From: Lactifluus volemus
Lineage: Eukaryota; Basidiomycota; Agaricomycetes; Russulales; Russulaceae
NCBI GenBank assembly: GCA_022376515.1
Contig: WTXI01000021.1
Coordinates: 1-64,000 of the forward strand
DNA: 64,000 nt
Direction of reading: 5' to 3'
Shown: piece after piece, positions 41,798-53,800 of the stretch
How positions within the stretch are numbered: the stretch's first letter is position 1
Layout: each line of letters begins with the position of its first letter
The notes under the pieces: generated by a model
The model's input: the letters and a program-made list of their open reading frames with translations, nothing else
Database searches by the model: none
Told to the model about the DNA's origin: nothing
Translations under genes and position numbers: made by a program

Positions 41798-44198
41798 TCA
41801 CCTTGACATTGAAATGCAAGCTGTATACAAACCAACAATTTCATCAACTGTGGGGTTATCTGAGGCAGGACAATAGAATGAGTCAAGGTCATTTGGTAAG
41901 ACAAACACAAAACGCAAGTTGGTCTCAGCAGGTAGCCCACTACACCAAGATGCAAGAATTTTAATAAAGCCATCCTTAATTTTGTGAGAATGGCCTGCAG
42001 TGAACTGAAACAAGTTGAGATATCCTTCACTAAATATAAAGGAATCAAAAGCAACATGTTGGTCACTTCGGGGTACGTAGTAGACGTTCGGTTCGATGTT
42101 TAGTGGGGTATTGGCGGCGTAGACGAATCTCCGGTCAACATTAACTCGGAGAGGAACGTTTTCCTGTGCCACTCCATAAATGATGGTCTTAGGCAGTGTG
42201 TTGCTGAATAAAGCGTGCCAGCAGTACTTGGCAACGTTCGACCGAACCATTGGGGTAGCATTCAGTTCAATACTCGTACTGAATTTCCGGTGGACGAAAA
42301 CCTCGAATATCTTGCCAGCCATTCCGAGTCCCCGAGTGTCCCTCAACCTCGAGAAGTTCTTCCACATACCCAACAGCTGATCAATAGTGAAGTCCTCAAG
42401 CCTCTGTGCAACCTGTTGCTCAACCGCAGCCGAGATGAGCTGAGTTGTATAGTCCGCGTGACCCAGTGCAGATCCTGGCTTGCGCCGAATCAAACAGATT
42501 TTATGCAACAAGTCAGGTTGTTCTTCTTCGTGAAAACTTGAGAAAATCTTTTCAAAGAGATCGGGACTAGATTGGGCGATTTGGGCATCACGGTGCTGGA
42601 CGTGGGCTTCAACTCGATCAGGAGTCATTTCGAGGCAGAGGTGTGCAGTGGGGCCTAAGAGATCATATCTCTGCGACGCGTCATTTATCCTTCCTTCATT
42701 GTTTGAAATTAGGGAACTCATGCTGTGGAGGAAGAGAGGGCTCAGCATGAGTGGGTCATGAAAGGAACATACTCACGCATATTTGACCTCCGCCCTTGTC
42801 CAAGGATTCATTATCGCTCGATGGTCCGACCATGACTGCGCAAGCGTTGACCAGCGAGCTCGCTCAGGGGAGGTGAGATAGATGGGGAAGACACCATCTA
42901 GGAGTTTGATCGGAATCCCGCCTGGTGATTGAGAAGAATCAATGAGAGTCCATATGCGCTCGCTAAATTTTCGGAACAAGAATTCGGCTGGGACGATGAG
43001 GACCCCTTCGGAACAGAAAAGATAGGACTCGGATGCTTGATACCACAGAGTATCAGACTTATCCCCAAGACGTCGACGCAAGGCGTAGTAGGCCCAGTAC
43101 GATTTTCCTACGCGCAAAGGAGTATAAAAAAACAGGCTTCTCATATCGATGAAAGAAGTACTGACCAATGCCAGGTTGGCCTGTGACAACCACTGCAGGC
43201 GGACGATTCTCCGTTCCGTCGTTGTACTTTTCTTCAACCCAGTTATAGATTCTAAGGTATTCAGCGCGAATGAGAAGTTGACTCCAACTGGAGTCTATGA
43301 TTGGGAGGCGGGGGGACTCTGGAAGGAGATCGCCGTCATTCTCTCCTCCATTCTCGTCGTCGTTCTCTTCATCGTTAGGATCATGGACTGAATCACCAAA
43401 ATCACGGTGCTCTCGAGGTAGACGATCGCCCCAAAACTGCTTATGGAAATCCAACATCTTAGTCGACTTGGCACTATCATCGCACAGTCGATTAAACCCT
43501 GAAAACATTATTTTAGGCGGCAACGTAGTAAAGAGTAACATAGAAGCTGTACCAAATCCGCGAAAAGGGCCATCATCTACAATTGAAGAATCTAGAAGTT
43601 ATCCAAGGAAAGATGTCAATGAGTCGAATGAGAACGAAAGACAACGCCCACTTACCCGCTTTATGTCTTTTACCCCCCTTTTCATCGGAACCAATTCCAT
43701 CGTGGTCACGCTTGGAGGCGGCTCTGGAGGAGGCAAGCACAGAATCTTGGAGTGCGATAACACGTTGTTATGATGGAGTGTGATTATGGAGGGAATGACG
43801 GAATTGGAGAAACGGGTGCCACACTCACCAAGCGCGGGTACCTCAACAAGGATGTGGATAGGCTCTTTGGATAAGTCTTCATCCCCGAAAAGCTGAGAAA
43901 TTGGCTGCAGGGCATTGTTTAGGCGAACAAGGCGAACGTCAGAGCGAACGTCAGAATCATCGAATTGAATAGTTTTCAAGGTTCGTTCGAGATTATCACC
44001 ATCGGGGAGACCGGAACACTTCCAGAGTACGAGATCGCGGGCAGCGACTTTATCGAGCATAGGGGCATGCTCGACTTTGATCAATTTCTTGAGATCGGCA
44101 ACGATGTCGTCGTCATCGATTTTAACTGGGAGAATGTGTTCATACGGCTTATCATCAGGCCAGACAAGGCACATTAGCTTTGATTTCGCGCCAGACAT
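41798..44198 (-). CDS. Crinkler-type protein: ubiquitin-like header, P-loop NTPase, nuclease-like C terminus
   Basis: Exons on the minus strand: 43,829-44,198; 43,656-43,745; 43,166-43,591; 42,777-43,108; 41,798-42,722, all in frame with GT-AG introns. The N terminus (KLMCLVWPDDKPYEHILPVK, then VADLKKLIK and DLVLWKCSG) matches the Crinkler header domain. A Walker A motif GQPGIGKS is formed across the third intron. The C-terminal half has GLGMAGKIFEVFVHRKF and AFDSFIFSEGYLNLFQFTAG followed by HSHKIKDG. This fits the D...QxT variant of the restriction-endonuclease fold found in Crinkler-RHS-type proteins. Such proteins are proposed to act as nuclear effectors or in genome-conflict systems. It lies directly beside the transposon nest. 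I see no signal peptide. The header assignment is firmer than the nuclease one. Confidence 0.75.
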
Positions 44199-44899
44199 TG
44201 CAGGATGGAACGGCGTAAAGATTGACGGTGCCCAAGCTAGAAGTCGGTGTGAAAATGGAGACTGTGCACCAACGGTTCCGTTGGGATTGTTGTTGGTTGT
44301 TGATCCGGTTGATGCAACCGATTTGCCGGCTCGGGCTCATTAACGAGAAGGTACCATACAAAGTGCACCTCCTCTCCCAGATAGTTGGTGGTAACAAAAA
44401 AATGACATCATACCACGTGATTGTAATGGTCACAGTTGACACTGGCCCCTTGTTGAGTTCATCCTCCTCTCCTTCTCCATGCAAGCCTTTGCCAGGTGAA
44501 AGAATGCCACCCCTTCTCACTGAAGAGTGTTGAGCATCTGCTGGTCCTAAAATTGAACCTGGTGCTTTAGGCCATTCACAAACTCAGAGATTAGATCAAT
44601 CTCAGCCACTATCACCTTGAATGTTTTACCATGTGGCCTAGTTTATAAGTTTAATCATCTTCATCTTCATCATCCTTGTTAAGGTTCCAACTTCCAAGTA
44701 GGACCTTTGTGCAAAATGCACATTCATTCATAAAGTTAAGAGCAAGACTTGCAAGACATCCAAGGTAAAATAAACTTGGTTACTAATAGCCATATGGCCC
44801 ATGTCAATAGCAACACAACTAAATAAATACAAAGCAGACATTATATAACAAAGACACCATAAAGCACCAAGAGTAAGTAAAAGCCCCAGGTGTTAATGG
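44199..44899. other. Intergenic, nothing recognised
   Basis: AT-rich in the second half. Short frames only; no repeat or RNA gene seen. Confidence 0.5.
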
Positions 44900-47800
44900 T
44901 CATGATGGTTGCTGAGAACCTGGTGATACAATGTCCATCTGCATTACAAGCTGTGACCAAACTTCAGTGAGACTGAGACTACCACTCTGCCGTAGCACGT
45001 GATCTGATGCGTGAGCACTACCCGACAGCGTGGGTTGACAAGTGAGTTGAGGGTGCATGTCCATGCGTGGGATCGCACAGTGCACAGGGGGAGGGCCTTC
45101 CATATGTTGTGGCGTGTCCTCTGGTAGCGCCTGTTGCAAGTAAGCGGGCATCGGTGGGCTCGCAGATCCTGTAGACGTGGGGAATAGGAAAGGCGAGTTG
45201 GGAGTATGTGGTGATTCATATCGCTGTTCAAGAACGTGGGTGTATCCCCCAACCGCGGGAGACGGTATAATTTGTGCCTCGAAAGACACCAGCTGATCGG
45301 AGAGCGAGGGTCCAGGGTTCCTTGGTGAGGGTTCATTAGGGGGTTGTGATGCAAGTCGTGGTGGTGCAACTGGCTGAGAAGATCCTCGGGGCAGTACTCC
45401 GGAAGCAGGATGGTGCGTCTCCTGAAGTAGAGTTGGCGACAGATCAGCCCTCATTCCCGATGAGAGACGAAGCGATGACAGTGGTGCTGAGGTGGCAGCG
45501 CGCACAGTGGAGGTCATTCCCGAAAAGACAGCAAATTCATCTCGCCTGGGGGAAGGAAACGGTTCACTAGCCGGATGAGTTGCACGGAAACTCTCAGTCG
45601 CCTTCTCGAGATGCCTCTTCATAACGGGCTAAGAGGGCGTTCGTCAATCCCGCCATGAAAGGATGATGGGATACACACAAGCATCTTCACTGCGCGTCCA
45701 CCAAATGACGCGGCGCTCTCGAACAACTCGTAGGCTGTGCGAAATTCCATTAGCGCCCCCTGAGCCATCTTGCTTTGCGGCGCGCGCACGGGAATCAGAG
45801 CAAGCATCACCTGTATTCTTAGATCAGCTCCGACAGGGTGCGTATAAAAATAACTGCTTTTACCGAGGCGGAGAATGCATGTGTCCACAATACCCAGAAC
45901 CTGGCAACGCGATTGGGGAAGAGGGTGAAAGCGGCCCTCAGGTTTGACAAGATCTGGCAAGCAGAACGGTAGCCAGAGAGGATGGACGACGCGTATGTGC
46001 CTCGAAGTGGATCGGTGGGATGGTCGTACAAGCCCTGTGCGAAGAACGCACGATGGACGTAGAGCAGCGCTGCCGGGCCGTGAAACGTGATTCCCGAGGT
46101 TACAATAATCGCGACTCACTCAGACAGCGGTAGTTTACCGGCATAAAGTGTTGCATTACAACAGAGAAAGATGCTCCGGCAGGGGGTGGATCGAGTGCAT
46201 ATTTGGGAAGCTCCATGTCGCAGATCTTGCGATCAAGTTCGAGAATGACCGAGTACTTGGGAGGGCGAGCTGGGAGAATACCCGCAACAACTTCAGAAAC
46301 ACATTGCTTGCCAAACTGAGCCTTCCAATGTGGAACTACACAGACGAACAGTATGTCACAAACCCGGATGCATACGATCGTGAAGACGCACAAGACACTT
46401 GGGGATTCGCTTCAGAGTCCATTATTTGTTCAAGGTCATGTGGAAGCTCGCAGTCGACGAAAGGAAGCGAAAAAGTTGGCAAACGACCTGTAGCAAGACT
46501 CTGGAAGGGGTTATGGGGCTTGTTTCGTGGAAGAAACCCTCTCACCTGCCAACAATCCGTGATGAACAGCTCCCAGAACAGTGCACGGCGTTTCTGCGTT
46601 TCGGCCGGTGTCAGATCCCATCGAGCACAATCGCGATCTGAAAAACGGCTTGTCCTATCAGCGGAGGCAGTGTAATCTACATGATAAACCTACGGAGACC
46701 AATCTTTATATAGATAAGCGCGGGATGAATGGTCACCGTAACGTAAAGAACTCACGCTCTGGGCCAACTTGGTCGCCAACCCCATCAACGCCCAAGTGCT
46801 CTCAATACTATCTTGACTTGCAACGAGGCCCTGATATATCGCCATCAAACTGAGCGCTTGCACTGTACTTACAGTAGGCGGACGATCCAGGGGCTGAGCA
46901 AGCGCAAGGGCCGCCCGCGCGAGCGCGTAAAAGCGATTCCCATCTGCATTCCCTGGTGGGGGAGGCAGTGAGTCATCTGTCACGGCTCCAAAACAAAATA
47001 TGACAAATAGGAGTGCGAGGTCATGAGTTGTGGGTGGGACGGAGGGAGGAATTCCACAAGGCCGAGCTTCAACGTAGTACAAGGGGAGCAGTTCTTCGTA
47101 AAGCTGGCGTTTCTTTACGGCGCCAAAAAACCAGGGAGATTGCTCCAGGTAGAGTGCGCAGAGCTTTGAGGCACGGGGCCAGGGAGGAAGATACGCCTCA
47201 AGCATATAAAGAGGAAGACGCGTGTAAGCCTCTGGGAACGATGCAGAGGCTTCGACTATGGGACGAGGAAGGTCGGGAGGCGTGTCGCCGAGAATTGGAG
47301 GGTGGGACAGCTCCCCACTAGCGCTGCTGAGAGACGGCGAGTCCTCGGAATCTGCTTCACTCTGACAACAAAAATTGGTTGTTTAACGTGGAATAAGAGT
47401 CATGATATCTTACGAGCAGGAGGCTCTGAATATCAATATTCATCGTTAAGAGAGAGAGATCGAACCAAGAAATAGATGCTTACTTCATGACCCGCAGACC
47501 GCCCATAGAATGTTGATCCCCCATCATCTCGAAGGGCTAGCGTGCCAAATGTATCGAGTACTCGATTGTCATCGGGCTCTGTTTCTCTTCATTCTGTTCG
47601 ATGGCAGAGTGGAGATCGATCATGGATTTTATCTTGAGGTCGCGCTGAAGTAAAGGATGTGGATCACGCGAGACACTGGAGTGCGAAACAGAAAGAGCGT
47701 CTTCGAGCTGGCGAATACGGTCGCTCATCTCTGCGATCTTGTTGTGGAGTTTATCGGTATCCGCGAGCACAAAACTAGAAGAGTGCTTGTCAGGGGACAG

Positions 47801-48221
47801 CTCGAAGAGGGTCTGATATAGAGAGAGACCGTGTTCCTTGGCCTGTTACGAGGCTTCCTAAAGGCAAACCATGAGTACCTGCTCACAAGCAACCCCGTGA
47901 TAAGATGTTTTTGTGACCACAATTTTCCGGGAAAAAAAGTGCACACGGGGAAATTCCGACGACGACGCACCGTTGGGACAGATAGAGGCACACCCCCTTC
48001 GCATGCACGATGAACATGGTATGACCTTGTCGCATTTTAACTTGAGACTAGAAACGAGGAGATCAGTTAGTTCAAGAAAGAGCTCGAGGTGGCGCTGCCA
48101 GTGACCGTCTGCATTCAGCACAGGCAATTGCGCCATGAGAACGCTTCCACTCTCTCTCTCTGAATTTTGTTGGATTTGCTGCATCGCTACGTCCCGTCTG
48201 GCCAGTGGGGTTAGGTGGCAT
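44900..48221 (-). CDS. Zn2Cys6 fungal transcription factor with fungal-trans domain
   Basis: Starts MPPNPTGQTGRSDAANPT at 48,221. The zinc cluster is split by an intron after CAECRR and continues LKLKCDKVIPCSSCMRRG, with six cysteines. A linker coiled coil follows (LHNKIAEMSDRIRQLEDAL). The middle homology region has LPPWPRASKLCALYLEQSPW, HDLALLFVIFCFGAVTD, IGLHRDCARWDLTPAE and RRALFWELFITDCWQSLATG. The C-terminal part has VARFWVLWTHAFSASV and a long Ser/Pro tail. Two micro-exons are needed to keep the frame: 47,414-47,425 (12 nt) and 46,694-46,703 (10 nt). A one-base frame break lies near 47,583, where AAAA probably became AAA. Proteins of this type bind CGG-type sites and often control carbon metabolism; the target here is unknown. 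Confidence 0.82.
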
Positions 48222-48676
48222 AGCGGGTTAAACACTGGATGGGGCGAGGAACATGACTGAGGAAGTAAGATATTTGTATGTAGCAACATGCCGTTATCAC
48301 GGTCGCTTCAAGTAGTTAGATCTACATGTTTTTATCTTTCGGCCACATGTACTAGCTCCACGTGATGGACGGGCTCTTGCCATTTAAGATTGGCTGCATC
48401 GCACCACCCAATTATTGCCTCTCTTTAATACAAAGAGGTATTGAAATATGGACTTGCTTAATCTCACCGACGCACACGGACTCTTTGAAAACTACATTTC
48501 AGCACCTGAAACACTATAACGACACGTATTAGACAAATATCAAATGAGTCGGGCCAGAAATGGGTGAGATATAACAAAGTGTGGGTACTATTTACTCACA
48601 CGACTTGTCTTTCCTCTCCTTGATATCAGCGCCAGCTGATCGATCATCACCCGCCCGTGTACACGTACGCAATGCC
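48222..48676. other. Intergenic between transcription factor and dynactin-like gene
   Basis: Serves as the promoter side of the transcription factor and the 3' side of the next gene. No further element recognised. Confidence 0.5.
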
Positions 48677-49567
48677 TTATTCATACCCATGACGATATCG
48701 TTCTTCTCGCTCTTTCTCCAATTTTCCGATTCGGTCCTCTGCTGCACAAAGCATCTCATCCCACGCTACGAAGAGTTCCGACAGGCTGTCAACCTTGGAT
48801 GTCGAGTCAGGACGATGGTTACGCCTGGGTAAAGAAACCCTGTGAAACAAACCTGCAAGGCATACTGCTGGACAACCGCAGCGACGCGCTTTTCGAGAGT
48901 AGCCGTTCGCTCAAGGTCTTCTTCGTGCCGTAGTAGAAGTCCCTCGAGACGTGGTTGTAGTTCTTCGTAGTCTACCACCGGCGAATGTGGGAGTGAATAC
49001 AATGTGGAAAGGGGGCGACTGGGCCCTTACCTGACAGTTTTCCTGCACCGGTGACCCCTTTCTGTTGTAGAGCATCGATCTCGCGCATGTCATTGTCTGC
49101 GGCGCGAATGTCAGGTTCGAGCTCTGTCGCTAGAGCGGCCAACTCTGCGGGAGACATTTGCGCATATTCTGGAGGTGTAATGGTTGGAAGTGTGCCAGAG
49201 AGGGCAAAGGTAGGAGTCAAGTATTGTGCATGCTGTTCATCTGGGTGGTTGTGAGAACAAGGAGAAAGAGGCTGGGGGGGCGCGACTTACGGTGACTGAT
49301 AAACTTTTGTAAAACGTCATGGGAACTCGCTATATCGTTCAACCTTTTCTGGGCGTGTTGGGCTGCACGAACCAGTGTTTCACCGCGTTTGAGTTGTAAT
49401 TTGTGTGCGAGTGATACGCCATAGATGAGAGCCTCTAGCCATCTTAACCGTAGTTCGAGTGACTGAGCCGCAGCCATTATAGAGTCAGTCACAGTCAGGC
49501 CCGGGCCACGGGCCACACCCGTAACCCTGCCAGTCGACCTAACAAGCTTTTTTTTGTCACTCACCAT
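48677..49567 (-). CDS. Dynactin subunit 3 (p24)-like coiled-coil protein
   Basis: Exons on the minus strand: 49,291-49,567; 49,031-49,240; 48,853-48,971; 48,677-48,793. The order of features fits dynactin p24: SLELRLRWLEALIYG at the start, a heptad-rich middle with DYEELQPRLEGLLLRHEEDL, and ALQVDSLSELFVAWDEMLCA near the end, like the LSKQFVQWDELLC end of the animal protein. p24 is a shoulder subunit of the dynein activator dynactin. The first ATG (49,567) overlaps the ATG of the divergent neighbour. Codon 31 (ATG at 49,477, MAAAQSLELRLRWLE) is a better start because it places the family motif at the N terminus and leaves room for a promoter. Assigned from memory of the family. Confidence 0.6.
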
Positions 49568-50542
49568 GATTCTCGTCTATCTCACTTCTCGAATCGTCAG
49601 GTAAAAATAACAATAACTTTGTTCTTTTCACTCGTTGATTTCTTCGTCGCAGTTGCCTCGTTGCTTTCCTCTATCCGGGCTATGCCTCTTTCAAGACCCT
49701 CTCCCAGAGACCTGCCTCTGAGCAAGACCTCGAACGATGGCTGATGTATTGGTCTGTGCTTGCTTGTGTCGTAGGACTTGAATATCTCGCCGAATGGCTC
49801 ATTTCTTGGTGCGCCCCTCCTCCTCTTCTTCAAACAACATCCTCCTCATTAACACCTTCAGGATCCCCTTTTACTATCTTTTCAAGATGCTCTTTCTCCT
49901 CTACCTCGCTCTTCCACAAACACAGGGTGCTTCATATCTCTATTTAACACACCTGGAGCCCACCCTGCGTGCGCACGAACAGCAAATAGACGCAGCCCTC
50001 GCGCAGCTTAGGGCCCGCGCCTTTTCTTTCCTGCAAGCTCGTGCACGCATGCTCTGGGATTCCATCGTCGCCAGCGCTTCCACCCCACAACCCGCCCCGC
50101 AGTCGAGTCGTCGTCGGGCGGCCCTGCCCAGACCCCCGCGCTCAGCGATTCCGTCTCCGGTCCGACACAGCTCCTCGGCACACTCTGGCGCACATACGGC
50201 CCCGCCATCGTCGCTGGCGGCACCGCCCTTCTCCAGCGCCAAGGCGTCGCCCCCAACGCTGCCCCCGCAACAGAAACCCCGCGAGGTTACGATCTCAGCG
50301 ATGGTCCCGAGCCCGTCCCCATGCCACACATGAAGCACCGCACCTCATCCTCTGGGTCTTTCACCGGTCTCAGAGAACGTGTTGGCAGCAGCTCGAATGT
50401 TGGTCCCGGTGGCCGTTTCGAGGAGATTGAGGTGCCCAGCGATGCCGAGGGCGAGCGGTCGGCGGACTCCACCCCCGCCGCCCGTTCCAGTGGGTGGTTC
50501 GGCTGGGTCACTGCTGCACCAGCGCATACAAAGACTGAGTGA
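49566..50542 (+). CDS. HVA22/TB2/DP1 (REEP/Yop1-like) ER membrane-shaping protein
   Basis: Exons 49,566-49,600, 49,653-49,808 and 49,862-50,542. The product begins MILVYLTSRIVSCLVAFLYP and has the family core YASFKTLSQRPASEQDLERW, YWSVLACVVGLEYLAEWLIS and WIPFYYLFKMLFLLYLALPQ, then TQGASYLYLTHLEP. These are the paired hydrophobic hairpins that bend ER tubules. The tail from about 50,099 continues only in another frame (ESSSGGPAQTPALSDSVSG to HTKTE at 50,542). That is a one-base shift beside the CCCC run at 50,094-50,098. With one more C the frame is continuous, so I treat 50,542 as the true end. Confidence 0.78.
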
Positions 50543-50851
50543 AGATACGGATGTCGTTCGGTGTGCGAGAGGCGAACTAGAATACTAGCTGACATCATAT
50601 TCACCCCGTTTTGTCAATGTAAGATATTTTGCGCGACCAAGACCATACCATCAGTCCACAAAAACACAGCTACTAAACGTTACTGGACTGTCACAATTCA
50701 AGTCATGCAAAACCTTTCGATTCAATGGAATTTCCGCAAAGAGTATTCACGAAAGATATATATGCCTGTAGGTCCATGGGGAAGCAATGTACAGACCGCG
50801 GATCGTAAAGAAGCGGGCAAGTCGTGGAAGCAATCAGCAAAACGGTATTAT
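50543..50851. other. Intergenic between convergent genes
   Basis: 3' sides of the HVA22-like gene and FKS1. No recognised signal beyond AT-rich sequence. Confidence 0.5.
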
Positions 50852-53800
50852 CTACGGGGTAGGGGGTACGTGCGATCCGTGATACTTGAAATAGTCCAAA
50901 AGAGTCAAAATCACAACTGATTGCACAATGAACAATGTAAATGAATAGTGTCCTTGAAAACGACAGCTAACGGCAGGATACGAATCAATCAATGCTATTA
51001 TAAAAACAATTAAAGACTCACGAGCAACAATCAACCCAGCAAAGATTGCAATGACTGTAAAGAATACGGGAACATATTTGATGATCTGTTGAAATTGTCG
51101 TCAGACCTGCATTGAGTTGGGGAAAGGGAACTTCACTCACGATGGCACGACGCTGCTTCCTCACTTTGACGTTGAAGATGGGCGCGTGGATCTGCTTCGA
51201 CGGTCGCAACCAAACTATGAAGAGACAGGTTACCTCAACACCGTATGGTACGTATATCGTTGAAAGAAGAACTCACAGAGTAAGATCGAATGCAGTTGGT
51301 CGATGTAAGGGACCAGCAGGGCGGGCGTGAGCATGATTAATAAAACGTGGCCAATCAGGAAGTCAGAACTCCAGAGGGACAACTCGATGATCTTGACAAT
51401 AAACTCGCGTGCTGGTTGCGAAAGTAGGTGTGCACCGAATCCGCGATTATACCACTTGCCCGTCCACCACGCACGATTGGTCTCATCATGCTTGAATTCA
51501 CGTGAGAGGAAAACCGATATCAGGACTTTATGGATGGCACGCTGGATGGCCACAATCGTGATAAGTCCAAGCACAGCATGTGAAGTGTCCCAACGCTCAA
51601 GGAACCACTACGTGGGAGTTAGATGAGCACACTCGACACAGGATATAAGACTTGACGTACGAAGAACTCGAAGAAACCAATCATCCCGACTGTGCCGAGA
51701 ACGTGGGCAATACTTGCCATTATTGCGCCGAACCGCACACAACAAGAGTCAAGCATCGGCCCAAGGACGAGGGAGATGAGAAAGAGGACGAGTAAGATGG
51801 CCGCGTTCCATGCTATGGGACCAATCGAAACAACTGCAATGCGGACGAGGGCACTCGGTGGGGTCTGACCGTTGGCTGGGAAGGACTTGACAAACATATA
51901 CGCGACGATGAGCAGAACCGCGAAGATGATGGGGAAAATGACTTCGGAAACGATGACCGCACGCCAACCTGCACGGGGAACGTCCCCTGACAGCTTCTCC
52001 GATGGCCTGCCGAGTTTCTTCTTTTTGTAACCCGTGATCATCGTACGCGACAACCGGCAATACCCAATCCAGGAGTTATTGTGCGAGCGTGAATTTCCCC
52101 GCGACATCCAACGTAAAAATTCGCTACTCATCTCCGTGAGCGGAGAAGAAAGGCATAGTTCAAACCAGGTGACTCACCGGTAGTCGACGATAAAGTCCGC
52201 AAACGAGAACTGGTGGGGATTGAAGAGGAACGGGGCGATGCAAAGAGCGAGAATGGACACCCAAAAATAGATCAGGAAAGGTGTCCAGAACGTCAAAGTC
52301 ACGTAAAGAAGCATCAGCAAAGTCCGCATGCCGAGGTAAATACTGGGACCAGCAAAACGCGAGAAGAGAATGCTGAATGATATCCGAGTTGTCGCGAACC
52401 CGCGTCCGGTGGCAATGTATCGCGCCCCGCCGAAAGTGAGATTATTGAGAATCGAATGAGTGTAAATCTGAGTGGCGAACACTTCGAACAACGGCGACAA
52501 TGACATGAATTGCTTGCCGAGACGCCCAAGTGCACGGCCGGTGCCACGTTCGACCAGTTCTGCGAGAGTGCGATGAGGGCTCTCGCCTGCTGTAAGGAAA
52601 GGAACAAACTAGTCACTTACCTTGAAGGAAAAGCGGTAACCATGCGATCATGAAGACCAAGAAGATACTCATGATGCAGTGGTGAATCCAGTTGAAGACC
52701 GGATGGAGGTTGTAACACCCTCCTTGTCCGTTCAGTGGCTGGCCGGTGCTCGAGTATTCACATATCGTGACCTGCGCGTTGAGCGTTCCCAAGAAGACCA
52801 CTGTATGTAAAAAATTAGATTGTGCGCGGAACCAGGCGTGAACGTAAGCACTTACTTGTCACAACGAAAATTTGCACAGATAAGATGATGAGCATATTGT
52901 TAATGTGGAAACCAGGGTGGCCGTAGTAGAAAGTGAGGAAGCGGTCAATGGGAAGCTGCGTTCCTAGATAATAGTATTCGCGACTGAGCATTTGCTCGCC
53001 CATACCAGTACCAATCTTCGTTTGGAAATTCAGAATCGTGCCAAACCCGAGGTCTCGACCCTTGCCGCACTGGTAATACTCCGTGTGCTTGATACGCCCG
53101 CCGCGGCCAAAAGCCGTCATACCAGCATAGATATCTTCGTTGAGGTGTAGACCCTTCTGCGCTTTGGATACACCGCCACGGGTGTTCATGAACGTTGCAT
53201 TGAGGAAATCGGGGTGTCCGTAATGCAGCTTGCCTCCGATCCACGCAAGAGAGCGCGCCGTCAAAGTGCCAAACGTCTGCTCTTTTCCGGCCGCGATATC
53301 ACCGAGTATGCCGATGTTCTCCGAGAAGATATACTCACGCGCACCCACGATGGCGACGGGTGCGGCTTTAAACTCCTTTTGACCCCACTGAGCATATGGA
53401 CTTTGGCTGCTGATCGCATAATCCTCAAACTCTGCAAGAACGTTACGAATTTTGAGGCATTCTTCGAGGTAGTTATCTTGGTTGGCATCGATGAGCTGCA
53501 AGTATTCGCCGCGATAGAAGACGATCGCATGGTTCTGGTTGTCGGACTTGCCATCACCAAGGATAGGATTACCGGGTAGTTCGATCCGGAACTTGGGTTT
53601 GCGCCGCCCAGTCTGGGGGTTAAACTCGGAATGGCCATCGATGAGCGCAGAGTAAAGGCGTGGTTCGCCGCCATCCCTGCGAGGCTCTTCCTCGAGGTAG
53701 GCAATTTGAAGTTCCGGATACGCACGAAGCAAGAACTCGGCGTTCTCGTGCTCTTCCTTGTTAAACTTGGAATACCGCTGCATGGAGACGACAAACTTGA

